64,000 nucleotides of DNA from positions 766,501 through 830,500 of the forward strand of contig OX359189.1 in assembly GCA_947172415.1 (NCBI GenBank), written 5' to 3'. Position 1 is the first letter of the stretch. Every line of letters starts with the position of its first letter. The stretch is from Chondrosia reniformis. Its lineage: Eukaryota > Porifera > Demospongiae > Chondrillida > Chondrillidae. A program made the translations under genes and the position numbers. The notes beneath the pieces are model-generated. The model was not told where the DNA came from. It saw nothing but the letters and a program-made list of their open reading frames with translations, and ran no database searches. Positions 44,435 through 54,721 of the stretch are shown piece by piece.

Positions 44435-44920
44435 AGTGGAGGACCTGATCAAAGCAGGTAAATTCTGTAAAATCCAAGGAAAAATATTTCAATTTCTTTT
44501 CGAGAAAACACAATATTATATGACCTAATGCGTCTGTTTGCTATTACGGACTACTGCTGCCGCTTAAAAGCCAACTATTGACTCTTACCCTACCTAAACA
44601 TGGACGACTTGGTGAAATATTTCAGAAAATGGCAAATTTTGGCGACAATCTACCTTTGATATTTTCGTGACGAGTGCGAACCTACCTTCTAATCCTCAGT
44701 ATCTGTCCTGAGTGCGTATAAACCTCAAATGATGCTCCAAAAGGCTTGTTTCTTTATTACGTTGATTTCCTCCATTTTCCATTTACACAAGGATGATTGT
44801 GGCTAGATGAAATTCATAGCACGACGTCACGTGAAACCTCATTCGTTTGCGCATGCGCGAAATAACTTCCTCATCAATTACGGCGGGATGTTTAAAAGTA
44901 AATCTTACAAAAATGAATTA
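44435..44920. promoter_or_regulatory. ARID1-like promoter region with NRF1-type palindrome
   Basis: This 490-bp interval lies between the ARID1-like ATG (minus, 44434) and the SLC35F stop (44921). It contains TGCGCATGCGC at 44848-44858, which is the NRF1 consensus palindrome, and an overlapping CRE/E-box cluster gacgtcacgtga at 44823-44834. A 5' UTR exon with a GTAGGT donor near 44696 is likely. The sites suggest a housekeeping-type promoter. Confidence 0.55.
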
Positions 44921-45601
44921 TTAAATAAGTGACTTCAATCTGACTCTCACATAACACATGTTTAGCTTTTCCCATAAATATTGATGTACATATTTTTCCA
45001 TTGTTACTGGAGGCCTCAAATTGTAAACAATGAGACCACCCACTACTAGCACAAAGGCCAGTATATAGAGCCAAGGAAACTGAAAACAGAGATAAAAGAG
45101 AGGGTCTTGTATCAAATTCTCAAATAACATGACTGATACTAGACTTAATCTAACTATATATTCAAAATTCAAAACAATGTAAAATAGTTTCCCACTAATT
45201 TATGTCCAGGGTGATCATAATTGCATATCAATTCAAGGAAGCAGTAAGGACAATCATTTGAACTGATATCATCAGCTATTGTAGCATCTGGTGCTAAAGT
45301 ATTGTAGTTTTAAAATACTTTAGCTTTAGTTTTCTAGCTTCTCTCTCACTGGATGCCTCAATAGCAGTCCAGTAGACTAGAGGCCTTCCCAGTTGAAATA
45401 AGAATACCTCACCCCTATATATTGCAACCAAAGGGACTCACTGATAATTTGAATAGAAACAATCCAAACAGAAGAGCATAGACATCTGCGGTAAGCAGGG
45501 ATAAGTTCACTAAAATGGCACTGGATCTTTTCATAACTATTGGCATCAGCAAGGCCAGAGATAGGAGACAGGTAGCAAAGAGAATTAGCAATAATACTAC
45601 A

Positions 45602-45670
<69 letters not shown>

Positions 45671-47837
45671 AACAATGACCATTTAGAGTGTGTCAAACAA
45701 CAGTTGAGATTATCAAATTTAATACACAAATTATTATATCACTTACCAGAGCACTAAAATACATAAAGATTCTCAACTTCTCATTATAATACAAAGTCAG
45801 CCTCTTAGATAAAATGTCCTTAAAACTAAATATTACACACATTCCTGAAGGAGTTGGCTTTGAGAGGTAACCTGTATCTTCAGGTCTGCTCAATGTCTGT
45901 ATACCTACCTAGCCTATAATCCCAGTAAACTGCTGCGAGAACATCCCTCTCCAACACACTCCTACACATTAAATATATGAAACATAATACTGTAAATATC
46001 TAATTTGAGATGCCATGCAAATGTGCCCCATCATAGGATTATGGATATAGAGTATAGATATCTGTTACAGGACATATGGAGCAAGTCAAGCAGATAATTG
46101 GATTTACATTTGTATTCCAGTGACCAAGGATCCTCCTAGACCCAGACCGGCTAAAAATTCCACTATAGAATGGTTCTTTACTAGAAACTCTTGCACAACA
46201 TTGCTAGTCCCGTAAAGAAGAGCTCCAGACAGAGCCAAAATGTCACCAATGGCAAGTGAACCTTCTACATGAATAAAAATGAATGGTTTAGTGGTTATTA
46301 TAGAGTTATTGCCATTGCAATTGGATACAGACCACTGAGCTGTCAAGTATGGGAAGGCATGAAGGAGCAAGTCCAGGCTATATGTACACAACCTTAAGAA
46401 CTTGCTTACATATCTCATAGTAAATACATTGGTCCTTGCTGGGCTTAAACAGCATCAGAAATATTCATCTAATTAAGGGCTGATATTGGTATTGAAAACA
46501 ACCAATAATTCCCCATTTGCACTCTGCTCACAGCAGAATTACCTGTTACTACCAAAATTATGACAGTCAGATTAGATGTGTTTACGACATGTTTAAAATT
46601 TTCCTATAATTTCTTCTCTAGACACAGAAACCATTTATATGATTGTGTTTTTAACAGCCACTATTGCCAGTTGCCATTTTGAATAATTAGAGAGTAATGA
46701 ATTTTTTATTCCAAAAATTTTGCTAGTTATTTCCTTATTGTTCCCTATGGTCCTGCCATGTCACTTAGTAATACTTTCCATTATCCAATGAAAATATTGA
46801 GTACTACAGTATTAATGACACATACATACATATATGTTCTTTCTACACTGAAGTACGGAATAGACTAGTCATGAATAATCCTTTTCTACATGCTCCATCT
46901 ATCCCACAGTAAAGGAACTAAACCCAGTGAGAGCTTTGGATGAGGGTATATTCAATCAAGTTTGTTCATAAAGTACAAGCACTAACCTTCAGTGACAGTG
47001 CTGGGCTTGTAAAGGTCGGCCAAGACAGTGCATGCAATTCCAATAAGGCATACACCAATACCCACAAGGTTAACAATACGATAGCGCATTTTAAGCACCA
47101 AAAACGACAACACTAATACTGTGAATGTTGCAAAACTGTCAAGGAGCTACAGACATAGAGAAAACAATTAAAGAAAATTATGGAAAATTGGAAATTAGTT
47201 GTCAACTAGTATTGCTTCTAAAAGCAATCAATGTCAACAATGCTCACTTGTATACTGGTCAAGGTGGTGTACTGGTATGCCAGAACTGCAAGAAAATTTG
47301 CCTCCGCATCAATTGTTCCAACTATTAAGTACTTCCACCAGTTATATTTCAAAATACTTAGGAAATCCTCCCGGCATGCTAAGATTGGTCCAAAGATGGT
47401 TGCCAAGGCAACATATACAATGAAGGTTTGCATAAGAGGAGCCTTAAAGTTGTAAGGATGTCCACTTAATAACTGTGTTGCCACTCCAGTTCCACAGAGA
47501 GCTAATGATAGGATTTGCCCCAATAAGAGGGTTACAATGATGGGCCTATGTTTGAGAGAGAAAATGAAATTCATAATGAAGTAGTTTGACCGGCTATGTA
47601 AACTAGCATACACAATTGCACCAACTAACTACATGAGGAATAAATAAGCTAAAATAACTTTATTTAGAATTCCTGTACAAAGGTCTAACTATCTAAAAAT
47701 CAATGTTACTTTGCTATTCCCCAATATTTCTGACATTTCGACCTCTCTTGGCCTTCCGTGTCGTTGTTCGGGGAATCCTTTCGCTGATTTAGATCGCCTT
47801 CAACTGGTGTAGTCGCATCGTCGTCAGATACTGACAT
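44921..47837 (-). CDS. SLC35F1/F2-like multi-pass solute carrier
   Basis: Exons 47837-47710, 47545-47248, 47146-46987, 46261-46108, 45961-45905 and 45801-45747 join with matching phases; two more exons lie at about 45594-45441 and 45079-44921. Hydrophobic segments typical of the drug/metabolite transporter fold appear in order: IVTLLLGQILSLALCG, TFIVYVALATIFGPIL, the family hallmark WWKYLIVGTIDAEANFLAVL and AYQYTTLTSIQ, then LLDSFATFTVLVLSFL, GDILALSGALLYGTSNVVQEF, LVNLSLLTADVYALLFGLFLF and FPWLYILAFVLVVGG. These motifs fit SLC35F1/F2 specifically. Substrates of the subgroup are not settled; human SLC35F2 takes up some nucleobase-like compounds. One splice is uncertain: the strong donor GTAAGT after 45747 leaves phase 0, whereas the frame of the next exon needs phase 1, so an adjacent weaker donor may be used. 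A CT microsatellite forms that acceptor's pyrimidine tract. Confidence 0.85.
45605..45668. repeat. GA/CT microsatellite at a 3' splice site of the SLC35F-like gene
   Basis: About 31 uninterrupted GA dinucleotides on the plus strand. On the coding (minus) strand this is a CT run ending in tttgtgtag, immediately followed by the exon that encodes LLLILFATCLL. It therefore acts as the polypyrimidine tract. Confidence 0.95.
46864..46956 (-). repeat. Dispersed repeat family member (copy D)
   Basis: Read on the minus strand it shows catccaaagctctcactggg, tttagttcctttac and gagcatgtagaaaagg, matching the right half of copy A and of copy B. It lies in an intron of the SLC35F-like gene. Confidence 0.65.
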
Positions 47838-48112
47838 AGATGTGCTATGCTACATAAACAAGTATCAATATATAGTATTCGGCTGATTACCAGTTTCACA
47901 AAAAAATTCAACTACGCATAGGCGGCCATTTTCTAAAGAATCCATATTATTTTAGTCTATCAATCTAATGCAGGTGGCATATGGAAATCAGTGTAGGCTT
48001 AATTAACTGTCTACACATACGTACAATAAGGGGCTATCGTGGCTAATTTTCACTTTGTTGAATATAAATTACAAACGAAAATAAATCTCAATCTTGTGGT
48101 GTGTTATATAGC
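47838..48112. other. Short spacer between two co-oriented minus-strand genes
   Basis: About 275 bp hold the SLC35F-like promoter and the 3' UTR of the coiled-coil gene. The sequence aggcggccattttct near 47921 resembles a YY1-type core (AAAATGGCCGCC on the minus strand), 85 bp upstream of the SLC35F-like ATG. Confidence 0.45.
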
Positions 48113-51100
48113 CTATTTACTAGCTGCTACTTTGAATTGCAATTGCAGTCTTGCTATCTCTGCATCCAAGGAAGCCAAATCTTGTCTAAACTGCCTCTCG
48201 CTGCTGGTTGTCTTGGTAGTGGCTTCACTGAGAAAGGAGACGTTCCTGACAACTCCTGCAGGTAGACCTTCCTTCCCACACTGCAGTCCGCTGTCTATCA
48301 GATCACTTATGTCACTGGTACTGAGGTTCAGCTGTTGGTCAAATGATGCGGTAGTCTCTTCTACCAAAGTGGAAGATGTTTGATCCAAAAAGCTCTCACT
48401 AGTGCTGTTTGCCTTCTCTCCAAATGAACCTAGAAACCTTTAAAATAAAATTGTTTTCTTACAGCTTACACTTATATAAACAGGCTCTAATGGACTCAAT
48501 CGTCATCCACAATAATAGAATCTAAATAGAGCAGTCATCACTGAATTGCAGTCAGTTAGTAGAGTCCCTATATAGTGGGTTGTACATAAGGCTTTCTATA
48601 ATGTAGCCACCTCTCTAATAAGGCCAAGTTTAGCTGGCTCCAAATGGCCGCATCACTAAACCTATGTCTATACCCTAGCCATAAGGGGACTATACTGACT
48701 TTTGAGTGTTCCCATGTTCTGCAAGATCTTGCAGTTTTTGCATCAAATTTTGAGGCACCCTCCATCCTTCTTCACTGCTACCTCTGGTTCTAGTTACAGC
48801 AGCAAGGAAAGTTGCAATGCAGTGTCGCAATGCCCTACGGGAGATGACAATATAATTAGTATGTATACATGTGTACATGACCTCTACATCTAAAACAACA
48901 CTTAAAAAACACATATTAAACAACAAGTACAACTTAAAATTAACATTTCTATATCAAGGAGTTACATACGTATGTCAGACAACACTTCACTACAGTAGTA
49001 CCCAGATAAAATGCACATGCTTTAGCTCACTGAATTCTGTATCTGACTTACAATATATTATCATTAGAGTGGGATAACTGATTCTCCCTCTCCTCGGCTG
49101 ATATCTGCATCATCCTCATCTCTGACTGGACCATCTCTAGCTGGCCTGTCAGCCGAGAGACATCTTCAGTTAAAAGTTGAAGAGATTTGGCTTTTAGACT
49201 GATTTCTTGATGCAAGGAATCAGAATTCTATAGCACAGATGTATCAGCTAAACTCATCTCCTATAATACATTTAATATAACACACTTGTTGAATGTGGCA
49301 GTAATCTCCTTGAAGCCTGGCATTTTCCAATTTAATCTGTTTCAACACAGTCTCCTTCTTGGACAGCTGACTGCATTCAAATAGGACACAGTCACAGAAG
49401 ATAACACAAGAGATTGCACTACTGCAGATGCCACGTTGTCAAGTAGACATTAATATGTACTGTATAATTAGGTGGAACTGTACCACCTTCCTACTTACGT
49501 ACATTGAATATGCATAACATACTCTTGTAGTGCATTATTTTCATTTTCAAGTTTTTGCAATCTGGCCAGCCAGTCCGCTGTACTGAGGGGAGAGGCAATG
49601 TCACTGGACTTGCATGCTTCAGGAAGCTCCTCAAAGTGCTTAGCTAAGACAGCTTGTATAAGAGAGATGTTCTTTATAGTCAAATTCAAAATGGTATAGC
49701 CTAGAAAATGAGATTCATTCAAGGTGTAATTGATTATAGTTACACCTATAGATGAAGTTGATATAAGATTATTTGAAAAGTGCTGCACTAGATAATATTG
49801 CTAAACTATCGGATTCTGGAGCACTGAACTTACCAAATATTTGGCTAGTTCTTTCCAAGTTTTGAAGATGAAGACCCAGCTTTGAAATCAGTTCAGATGG
49901 AGCAAGATTGTTAAGGTCGTCTGACATTTCTAAACCAGTCACAGGCTGCTGGGATGGCAATAATGTAGGTTGAGCTACAAAAGGAATCCCAGGGGTCACA
50001 CCAGGGGCCACACCAGGGGCCAGTCCAGGGGTCACACCAGGGGTCACACCAGGGGTCACATGAGGGGGATTCCCCCAAGGCTGATAGTGGTATTGAAGTG
50101 GATTAGGGAACAGCTCTCCGGGAAAAGGGTAGCCATTTTGGCTGTAGAAGTTAGAGAAGGGTGGTTGGCTGGTAACGCCTGATTGGGTCTGGTTTGATGT
50201 GGAAGAAGGTTGTTGATAAAAAGGGAGTGGATCCCTGTGTATAGTTGGGGGTGCGACCAAGGGTTGACTAAAGTGTTGAGCACTTTGATTCCGTGACACC
50301 TTTGACTTTGATGCAGACCCAAAGCTTCCATCACCTTTAGCTTGAGGACTGATAATTCTGCCATTGAGTAAGCCTCTTCTTGTATCAATAGCTGATTCAC
50401 TCTTGAGGCGGCGATGGGCAATCACTCTCCTTCTCTTTGTCTCCTTGTTGATGAGTTTGGTGGTTGTCTTTGCTGGTTGAGCCACGCCCTTCAGAGGGAC
50501 AGCCTTCTGCTGCGTCTCCTTGAGCGGTGTGGAGGTGGCCTCAGGCAAGGGGGCCCTCCTGAGCCTCTCTCCAGGAAACTTTGGCTTTTGAAGCACCTTC
50601 TGACCTTTGAACTTGTGGCTGACTGCAGTCCTTCTCTGCTCTTCATCTAGTCAATTGGAAAGTTGGAAAGGAGTTTGTATTATCATCATGCACACCATTA
50701 GAATCTATCCAGACTTATGAAAGAAAATATGTCTGCAATAATCACTAGATGTATGATTTGTGACTTGTAAATGTAGGTGTACACTTATAACAATATGTCA
50801 TAGTTTATCCTACTAGAGAAAGTATCATCAATTAATATATCAAATCACATGACTACTAATCATAAGTCAGATTATCAAGGTAAGATACCAGTTTAATATT
50901 GCAGGGTTTACCTCTCTTGGTCTTTTCAGCTTGAGCTAGTTGCTTCAACAGAGCGGCACATCTGTCAAGACCAGCTTGGGCAGACACCACCTACACAAAA
51001 GCACTTAGAGGATTCAGACTAGATCATGCTAATGAAGCCTCCAAGGCAACGTGTGCTTGGTGTTACTGTTCTACTAAGCAGGAGAATACAAGTCAGTGAA

Positions 51101-51189
51101 TGATACAAATTAGGCTTCCTTACCCGATCCTCTTGCGAATCGGTCGAGTACAACGAATATTTGGTTACGGGTTGTCCTCCCTTGGCCAT
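48113..51189 (-). CDS. Coiled-coil protein, CCDC14-like (centrosomal family candidate)
   Basis: Starts with MAKGGQPVTKYSLYSTDSQED at 51189 and ends at 48113 after about nine exons. The second exon encodes VVSAQAGLDRCAALLKQLAQ, and a large third exon (near 49827-50646) encodes a basic, Pro/Gln-rich segment. The rest is heptad-rich coiled coil: LARLQKLENENNALQEYV, KKETVLKQIKLENARLQ, SLHQEISLKAKSLQLL and DLASLDAEIARLQLQFK near the stop. The YSLYSTDS plus GLDRCAALL combination reminds me of vertebrate CCDC14, a centrosomal/centriolar satellite protein, but this rests on memory of short motifs. A 12-bp coding repeat (49985-50055) gives VTPG units. The ATG is 62 bp from the SAP18 ATG on the opposite strand. 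Confidence 0.6.
49985..50055 (-). repeat. Coding 12-bp repeat (VTPG/APG units)
   Basis: Six copies of ccaggggtcaca or ccaggggccaca inside the large exon encode GVTPGVTPGLAPGVAPG-like residues. The unit preserves the frame. Confidence 0.9.
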
Positions 51190-51251
51190 TAAATTACCCG
51201 GGGTTGCCACGGAGATACTAAAGTAATTGTAGAGAGCCACACCGTAGAAAA
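51190..51251. promoter_or_regulatory. Bidirectional start region of the CCDC14-like gene and SAP18
   Basis: 62 bases separate the divergent start codons. The element gttgccac at 51203-51210 (GTGGCAAC on the minus strand) is one good half of an RFX X-box, and the other half (GTATCTCC) is poor. Such sites are common near ciliary and centrosomal genes, but this one is only suggestive. Confidence 0.45.
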
Positions 51252-52029
51252 ATGGCGGATGATCAGGGAAGAATTGATCACGTTGATCGAGAAAAGGTAG
51301 GATCCTTGAAAGGTTTAGAATTTACATTTGCTCGGTAAAGCATTTATTTTTGCGTCTTCTTTAGACTTGTCCTTTTCTGTTAAGAGTTTTTACAAACGAA
51401 GGCGATCATCACAGACCGGAAAATTTTGGAAGAGGAAAGACACCAACAGATGAACTACGCGTATATACATGGTGAAATTAACGATATATAATTTAATTGT
51501 TGCATACTAGAGTAAAGCCAGCATTTCCACAGTTCTCGCAAAAAGCGTAAGGATTCACTAAACCAGGTTTAAAATTATAAAACAAATGTAGATATTCTCC
51601 ACAAGAACTCTGTTGTGAAGTAGCTCTCACAGTATATATATGTAGTTCCTGTTCTGCAGTATATTCAAACCATATACGTAGATATGAATATAACAAACGA
51701 TTATGAACTGCCATGACTAACATTCCCACTACTATTGCTACCACTAATTAATACTGTATTCCCATTGGTTTAGGTTGGATTGTACATTGAAGGAACTGAG
51801 CTCTCTCATTGGAGAGGTGAACCCTGATTTACGAGAGAAGGGAACCATCTTTTCCTTTGCTACAGTCTTTCCAGACCGCAGGCTAAGAGGAGTCTACAGG
51901 ATGAAGGAGATAGGTACCATTATCAGTGGGAGGAGGGGGACTGATGACACAAAAACCTTGAAGTCACAAAAGTTTCAAATTGGAGACTATATCAGTGTTG
52001 CTATATCTCTCAGAGCAAGACATCGATGA
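51252..52029 (+). CDS. SAP18: Histone deacetylase complex subunit SAP18
   Basis: Exons 51252-51296, 51365-51471 and 51774-52029 join in frame to 135 residues. The ubiquitin-like SAP18 fold is evident from KTCPFLLRVFTNEGDHHR, ELRVYTWLDCTLKELSSLI, FSFATVFPD, YRMKEIG, and the terminal FQIGDYISVAI followed by a basic tail. Human SAP18 has 153 residues. It joins the Sin3-HDAC corepressor and, with ACIN1 and RNPS1, the ASAP complex of the exon junction. Starting at 51252 places MADDQGRIDHVDREK before the conserved domain; no earlier in-frame ATG fits in the short divergent promoter. Confidence 0.95.
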
Positions 52030-52258
52030 TAGCCCATTTGTAGGCTGGTTAACTTTCCAACAAAATGTTTGTTTGACTTGATAACATTTATACTAAAACA
52101 GCAATTGTGAATACAAGTATTGATTACAATATTGCGATGATATAAGATATGTGAATATAAAGTACTAAACCATAATATATGCATACCAACTATAGATGTT
52201 AAATAATGTGTTTATCATGCAGTACAAAAGCATATAATGGAATCTTGGGAGTATAGAG
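52030..52258. other. Convergent 3' region of SAP18 and the PET-LIM gene
   Basis: AT-rich, 229 bp between two stop codons on opposite strands. No gene or defined element seen. Confidence 0.6.
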
Positions 52259-54418
52259 TTAGGCATACGCTGCACATGTTTCACAGAAGAAATCTCCGTG
52301 CTGGCTCTCGTAAAACTCATTATTACTGATCTGCTTGCTGCAGCGAATGCACACAAAGCAATCCTTGTGAAACGGATGACCTTTATAGATGGTGTACTTT
52401 CCAGTGATGGGCTTGACACACTTGGTACATCTGGAGCTGAATAACTTGATGTAGCACTCTTTGCAAAATGGTTTGTCCTCATGGCAGTTTGGAGTCTCTT
52501 CAGTTAGAGTCTTCTCACAGTGGGAGCATGAGAGGCAGGATGGATGGTACGGCTTGGATTTGAACATAAGACCTTTGCCCTTAATCTCCTTCTTACAGCT
52601 AACACAGCGAGTAATCCCAGATGAAGACTTGCTTCTGTAGCACTCCCTGCATCGAATCTTCTTATCCTTGAGGACAAACTCTTCTCCTGATAGTGGCATG
52701 CTACACTTACAGCACTTGAAGCAGTTAGAGTGCCAGCGGTGGCTCTGGTACTGGACATATGTGTCCTTTGAGGAGATGATTCCATCGCATGTAGAGCACT
52801 GGGCAAGGCCTCCAACTATGCACTGACCACAGAACACCTTTCCTTGTTCCTTGTAGAAGGCCTTGTCACGTAAGGGGGTGCCACACAGATAACAGGCAAA
52901 GCAAGTTGCATGCCAGTATCTTCCAGAAGCCCCCAGCTTCTTCTCTCCAACAGAAATGGGCTTTCCACAGATGTCACAGTTGTCAGCATCCTTTGAATTG
53001 TAGCACTTCACACATGACACTACTCTGTCATTCACCTGGATAAACTTTAAGCCCCCCAACTGATTATCACAGTACCAACAGCAAAAGTGCTCCCCGTGCC
53101 AGTAATAGCCCAGGGCCTCAGTAAAGGTGTCATTGAAAATTAACTGCAAACCACAAGATCAGTTTTATAATTAAATGCAAGCAATATTTTTTTTAAATTT
53201 GAACTTACCTCATCACACCCGTAGCACCTTTTGTACTGAATGCTAGCATGACAACGCCCACAATATATAGCATCATCTTCAGACCAAAAGAAGTATTTCA
53301 GATCTGCTATGAATTCCTTGCAGTTGGTGCAGCAGAAGCATTTGGGATGCCAAATCTTGTTGGGGCCAGCATGTCCTATCTCAGTGGACAGGTAATACTC
53401 ACCATGCATTACATCAATGCCGCAGTTGGCACATGCCTGCATCGAGTGGAAAGATTTAGTATTAGAGCTATATAGACTAGGAAACTGTTCATTGCAAAAA
53501 ACACCTATTTATACAAAATCTCTGAATGGCCAAGGTGCATGTTTAAAAAATATTCTAGAAACTTGGAAGATCGTAAGCAGATTGTCAATAATAAGCATTA
53601 TCACCGGCCGCTCAGCCCCCAATTTAGGGTCTTCAGCAGTGGTGGGTAGTAGCTATTTACAGTATATTAGTAGGACCGTCACAGGCATCCTGTCAAGTGG
53701 TACATACTCCAGAACAAATAAAAAGTTTGAGTGTATGAAGCCTGAGAATTAATTAATCGTACATCAATTGGGGCCCCGTACTCCACTTTAGCAATCGACA
53801 CCTCGCCCTGATCTCCTTCTCTCTTCTTGAAAAATTTGAGAAATCTTTCCTTTTCCAGTTTACTTAAAGGATGACAGCGTTCGACCTCAAAGTCGTGACT
53901 TGGTCGTTGTTTAGCAATTAGTTCCTGTCTCTTCTGAGCTCCCTTGCTACCAACGCGAGGAATGTAGTCCTTTGGGAGTGACTCCATAAATTTGATCATC
54001 TGTAAATTGAGGATCGGACAGATAGAACTACTTCACCTTGCTAATATTTATTTAATGGTCCCACCTCTTGCACTTCCATCTCTTTGGGTTGCCAAGTGTA
54101 TTTGAAGCTCTCGCCAGGTTGAGGTTTTCCCTTTTTAAGGTCGCGTTTTTCACCTTTCTCCAGCACGAGATGCCGGTCGGTAGAGCAGAAACAGTTAGTG
54201 CATCTCTTTCTCCAAGGGTGAACGCTAAGGCCAGGACATTTCTTACCGCAGTCCAGGCACGAAGTACCCTTTGGTTTCTGAGCTACGAGCCCCACCTGCA
54301 AGAGAAGAGGAAGTGCGAGGTGAGCGAGATTGAATTCTACCAGCAAGAGCCTTCAAGTGTGAACCTTTTTGCTGTCTTTCTTAACCAACCCTTGAGAGTC
54401 ATTGGTCTCCTCAGACAT
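52259..54418 (-). CDS. PET domain plus six LIM domains (LIMPETin/testin family)
   Basis: Five exons: one from ATG 54418, one near 54297-54066, one near 54000-53763, then 53436-53209 and 53143-52259. A cysteine-rich N-terminal part (CLDCGKKCPG...CTNCFC) is followed by the PET domain (ESLPKDYIPRVGSKGAQKRQ and KLEKERFLKFFKKREGD). Six LIM domains follow, starting CANCGIDV, CYGCDELI, CDICGKPI, CSTCDGII, CVSCKKEI and CTKCVKPI, each with the C-x2-C...H-x2-C spacing. Testin has three LIMs and prickle three; PET with six is the LIMPETin arrangement known from Drosophila Limpet. Such proteins link actin, focal adhesions and gene regulation. The short first exon (MSEETNDSQGLVKKDSKK) ends at a weak GTTCAC donor, so that splice is less certain. 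Confidence 0.9.
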
Positions 54419-54721
54419 TGCTTTTATTTAAGGCACTCTAGCTGAAGTACGTTCGAAATCTTGTGGGCGTGTACGTAGCTGAGTCGTAACCACAGGGCGT
54501 GTCTCAAAGGGGTAAACACGTCCCTCGTGATTCGTGATTACCGAAGAAAAAATGGATATATTTTATCCTGTTCTGCTGATTATAATTTAATAAAATGACA
54601 ATTACCACTTTTGCTGTACAAGTATATATGTAGTTAACTGTTGCAAAAATACATTACACATGCAAGGAGGAAGAGGCTAAATGAATAAAGGACATTAATT
54701 CTATGAGGTGTCTTGAAATCT
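54419..54721. other. Spacer between the PET-LIM gene and CHMP1
   Basis: About 300 bp between the PET-LIM ATG and the CHMP1 stop, both minus strand. A motif cgtgattcgtgattac near 54526 is a direct repeat of cgtgatt. Nothing else is recognised. Confidence 0.5.
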
